A stretch of 64,000 bases of DNA from CAXXFQ01 sp963674475 (lineage in GTDB: Bacteria > Planctomycetota > Planctomycetia > Pirellulales > Thermoguttaceae), in the NCBI GenBank assembly GCA_963674475.2, contig CAXXFQ010000024.1, forward strand, positions 744,001 to 808,000, written 5' to 3'. Each line of letters starts with the position of its first letter. Within the stretch, counting starts at the first letter, position 1. The translations under genes and the position numbers were made by a program. Positions 62,868-64,000 of this stretch are shown here, piece after piece. The notes under the pieces were generated by a model. That model was not told where the DNA came from. It ran no database searches and saw only the letters and a list, made by a program, of their open reading frames with translations.

Positions 62868-64000
62868 ATGTTGAGACGAATCAGACTGGGTGTCGCGGCA
62901 ACCCTGTTTCTATGCGAAAACCTTTTTTTCATCGGGGTCGGCGGTGGACTGGGGGTGTTCGAAAAATTCCAATTTCTTCCGGCCCTGTTGGCGATGAATA
63001 TCGTGGCGGTTGCGGCGACCCTCGGAGTAACGCTGTTGTTCGGTCGCATCTACTGCTCCACTCTCTGCCCGTTGGGGGTGTTTCAAGACATCGTAATCAG
63101 AGCGGCACGTATTTTCACGAAAAAACGGTTTGCCTATGCGCCATCGCACACGTTATTGCGCTATGCCGTGTTGTTCGTTGTCGCCATCGCGTTCGCCGTC
63201 GGATTTGCCGCCATTCCCGCAATGATTGATCCGTACAGCTTGTACGGTCGCGTGGCCACCCATCTTCTGCAACCCCTCACGCAGGTCGCGAACAATGCAG
63301 TCGCGTGGATCACGGACGGTTTGGGGTATCCGCTGGTTTTTAAACAAGAAATATTGGTCCGTGGAATGCTCGCTCTTTCGGTCGCCGTGACTTCACTGGT
63401 TGCCATCAGCCTCATGGCAGCGAAGTGGGGGCGACTCTATTGCAATACGATTTGTCCGGTAGGAAGTCTGTTGGCAACCATGAGCCACCGACCGCTTTTT
63501 AAAATCGACATCAACGAGGGTTTGTGCGTGAAGTGTGGGCTTTGCGAGAAGGTGTGCAAGTCGGCGTGCATCGACGCGAAATCACTTACGGTTGACAACC
63601 GACGATGCGTCTGTTGTTTCAATTGTCTGGCAAAGTGTCCCACCAAGGCGATACGATACACGGCGGGCACGGCCGCGAAAATCAAGGACGTTCCCGAACA
63701 TGACTTCACGTCGGAACATACGAAAACAGGGACAGGGAGCAGCCGACGCGAATTTATGGCGGGGACGACCGCTTCGGTTGTGACCGTCGTGGCGGCAATG
63801 ACTTGCAAAGACGGCATGGCCGTGGCTTCACGAGAGCGGCCCGTTTCGCCGCCGGGGTCTGGTGGACGGGAACACTTGTTGACGCATTGCACGTCCTGCA
63901 ACTTGTGCATTGCGAAATGCAAGGGAAACGTTCTGAAAGCCGCGTTCTTGGAATACGGGCTGGGCGGCACGATGATGCCGAAGCTCGATTTCTCACATGG
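62868..64000 (+). CDS. NapH-like membrane polyferredoxin, truncated by the window end
   Basis: Open from the ATG at 62868 to the last base; at least 377 residues. Membrane segments at about 9-29, 39-58, 97-118 and 165-187. NapH/RdxA-type cluster motifs are GRIYCSTLCPLGVFQDIV and WGRLYCNTICPVGSLLATMS. A dicluster ferredoxin follows with GLCVKCGLCEKVCKSACID and RRCVCCFNCLAKCPTKAI. A twin-arginine-like stretch SSRREFMAGTTASVVTVVAA then precedes another cysteine set, HCTSCNLCIAKCKGN, as if a Tat-type ferredoxin were fused on. It likely passes quinol electrons to the adjacent ferredoxin-tailed reductase. 3-prime end not seen. Confidence 0.8.
   Translation, partial: MLRRIRLGVAATLFLCENLFFIGVGGGLGVFEKFQFLPALLAMNIVAVAATLGVTLLFGRIYCSTLCPLGVFQDIVIRAARIFTKKRFAYAPSHTLLRYAVLFVVAIAFAVGFAAIPAMIDPYSLYGRVATHLLQPLTQVANNAVAWITDGLGYPLVFKQEILVRGMLALSVAVTSLVAISLMAAKWGRLYCNTICPVGSLLATMSHRPLFKIDINEGLCVKCGLCEKVCKSACIDAKSLTVDNRRCVCCFNCLAKCPTKAIRYTAGTAAKIKDVPEHDFTSEHTKTGTGSSRREFMAGTTASVVTVVAAMTCKDGMAVASRERPVSPPGSGGREHLLTHCTSCNLCIAKCKGNVLKAAFLEYGLGGTMMPKLDFSH

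Overview
The window looks like a chromosome segment of a planctomycete, probably Pirellulales-like. Pointers are an N-terminal LEPLEDRRML surface-protein motif followed by a beta-helix and dockerin, two large HzsA-related c-type cytochromes, an ECF sigma/FecR pair of the type common in this phylum, several Tat-exported Gfo/Idh/MocA and sugar-epimerase proteins, and many secreted glycosidases. Class III ribonucleotide reductase, a class I hybrid-cluster protein and an FNR/DNR regulator point to an anaerobic or facultatively anaerobic life. The ovothiol pair (OvoA needs O2) suggests at least occasional oxygen exposure.

Layout. 1-3.4 kb (minus): a secreted FG-GAP propeller plus GH123/DUF4091-like enzyme broken by four single-base homopolymer excesses and cut by the window edge. 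3.7-4.4 kb: an AT-rich orphan gene bracketed by short palindromic repeats. 5.1-9.2 kb: an AraC/XylR regulator divergent from an HzsA-related cytochrome, with an inverted repeat between them. 9.5-14.4 kb (minus): GH78 rhamnosidase-like and GH67/GH20-like secreted enzymes. 14.7-21.3 kb (minus): TlpA-type thioredoxin, a 1643-residue M56/BlaR1-like fusion protein, and its BlaI-type repressor. 21.7-25.0 kb: LEPLEDRRML/beta-helix/dockerin protein.

25.4-40.5 kb: a glycan (probably amino-sugar) utilisation locus. It holds a TIM-barrel glycosidase-like protein, GH20 hexosaminidase, GntR/LacI-type regulator, SIS-domain sugar isomerase, an unrecognised protein, two Gfo/Idh oxidoreductases, a DUF6807 protein, an SSS symporter, a GH84-like enzyme and a Tat-exported epimerase. 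Strong divergent promoters each carry the same AACTAGAACAG motif, so the local regulator probably controls both directions.

40.9-49.6 kb: FNR/DNR regulator divergent from hcp with a perfect TTGAT-N4-ATCAA box at -41.5, then the ovoA-ovoB ovothiol operon and typA/bipA. 49.8-53.8 kb (minus): cobalamin riboswitch, nrdD, a duplicated junction micro-ORF, nrdG, dcd. 54.4-61.2 kb: ECF sigma, FecR protein, second HzsA-related cytochrome and a propeller protein as an overlapping operon. 61.4 kb to the end: ferredoxin-tailed aldo/keto reductase and a NapH-like polyferredoxin running off the window.

Two copies of a ~166-bp intergenic element (39.3 and 53.8 kb) fold into nested stems whose arms covary between copies. 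This is the strongest candidate here for an undescribed structured element. No tRNA, rRNA, CRISPR array or transposase gene was recognised.
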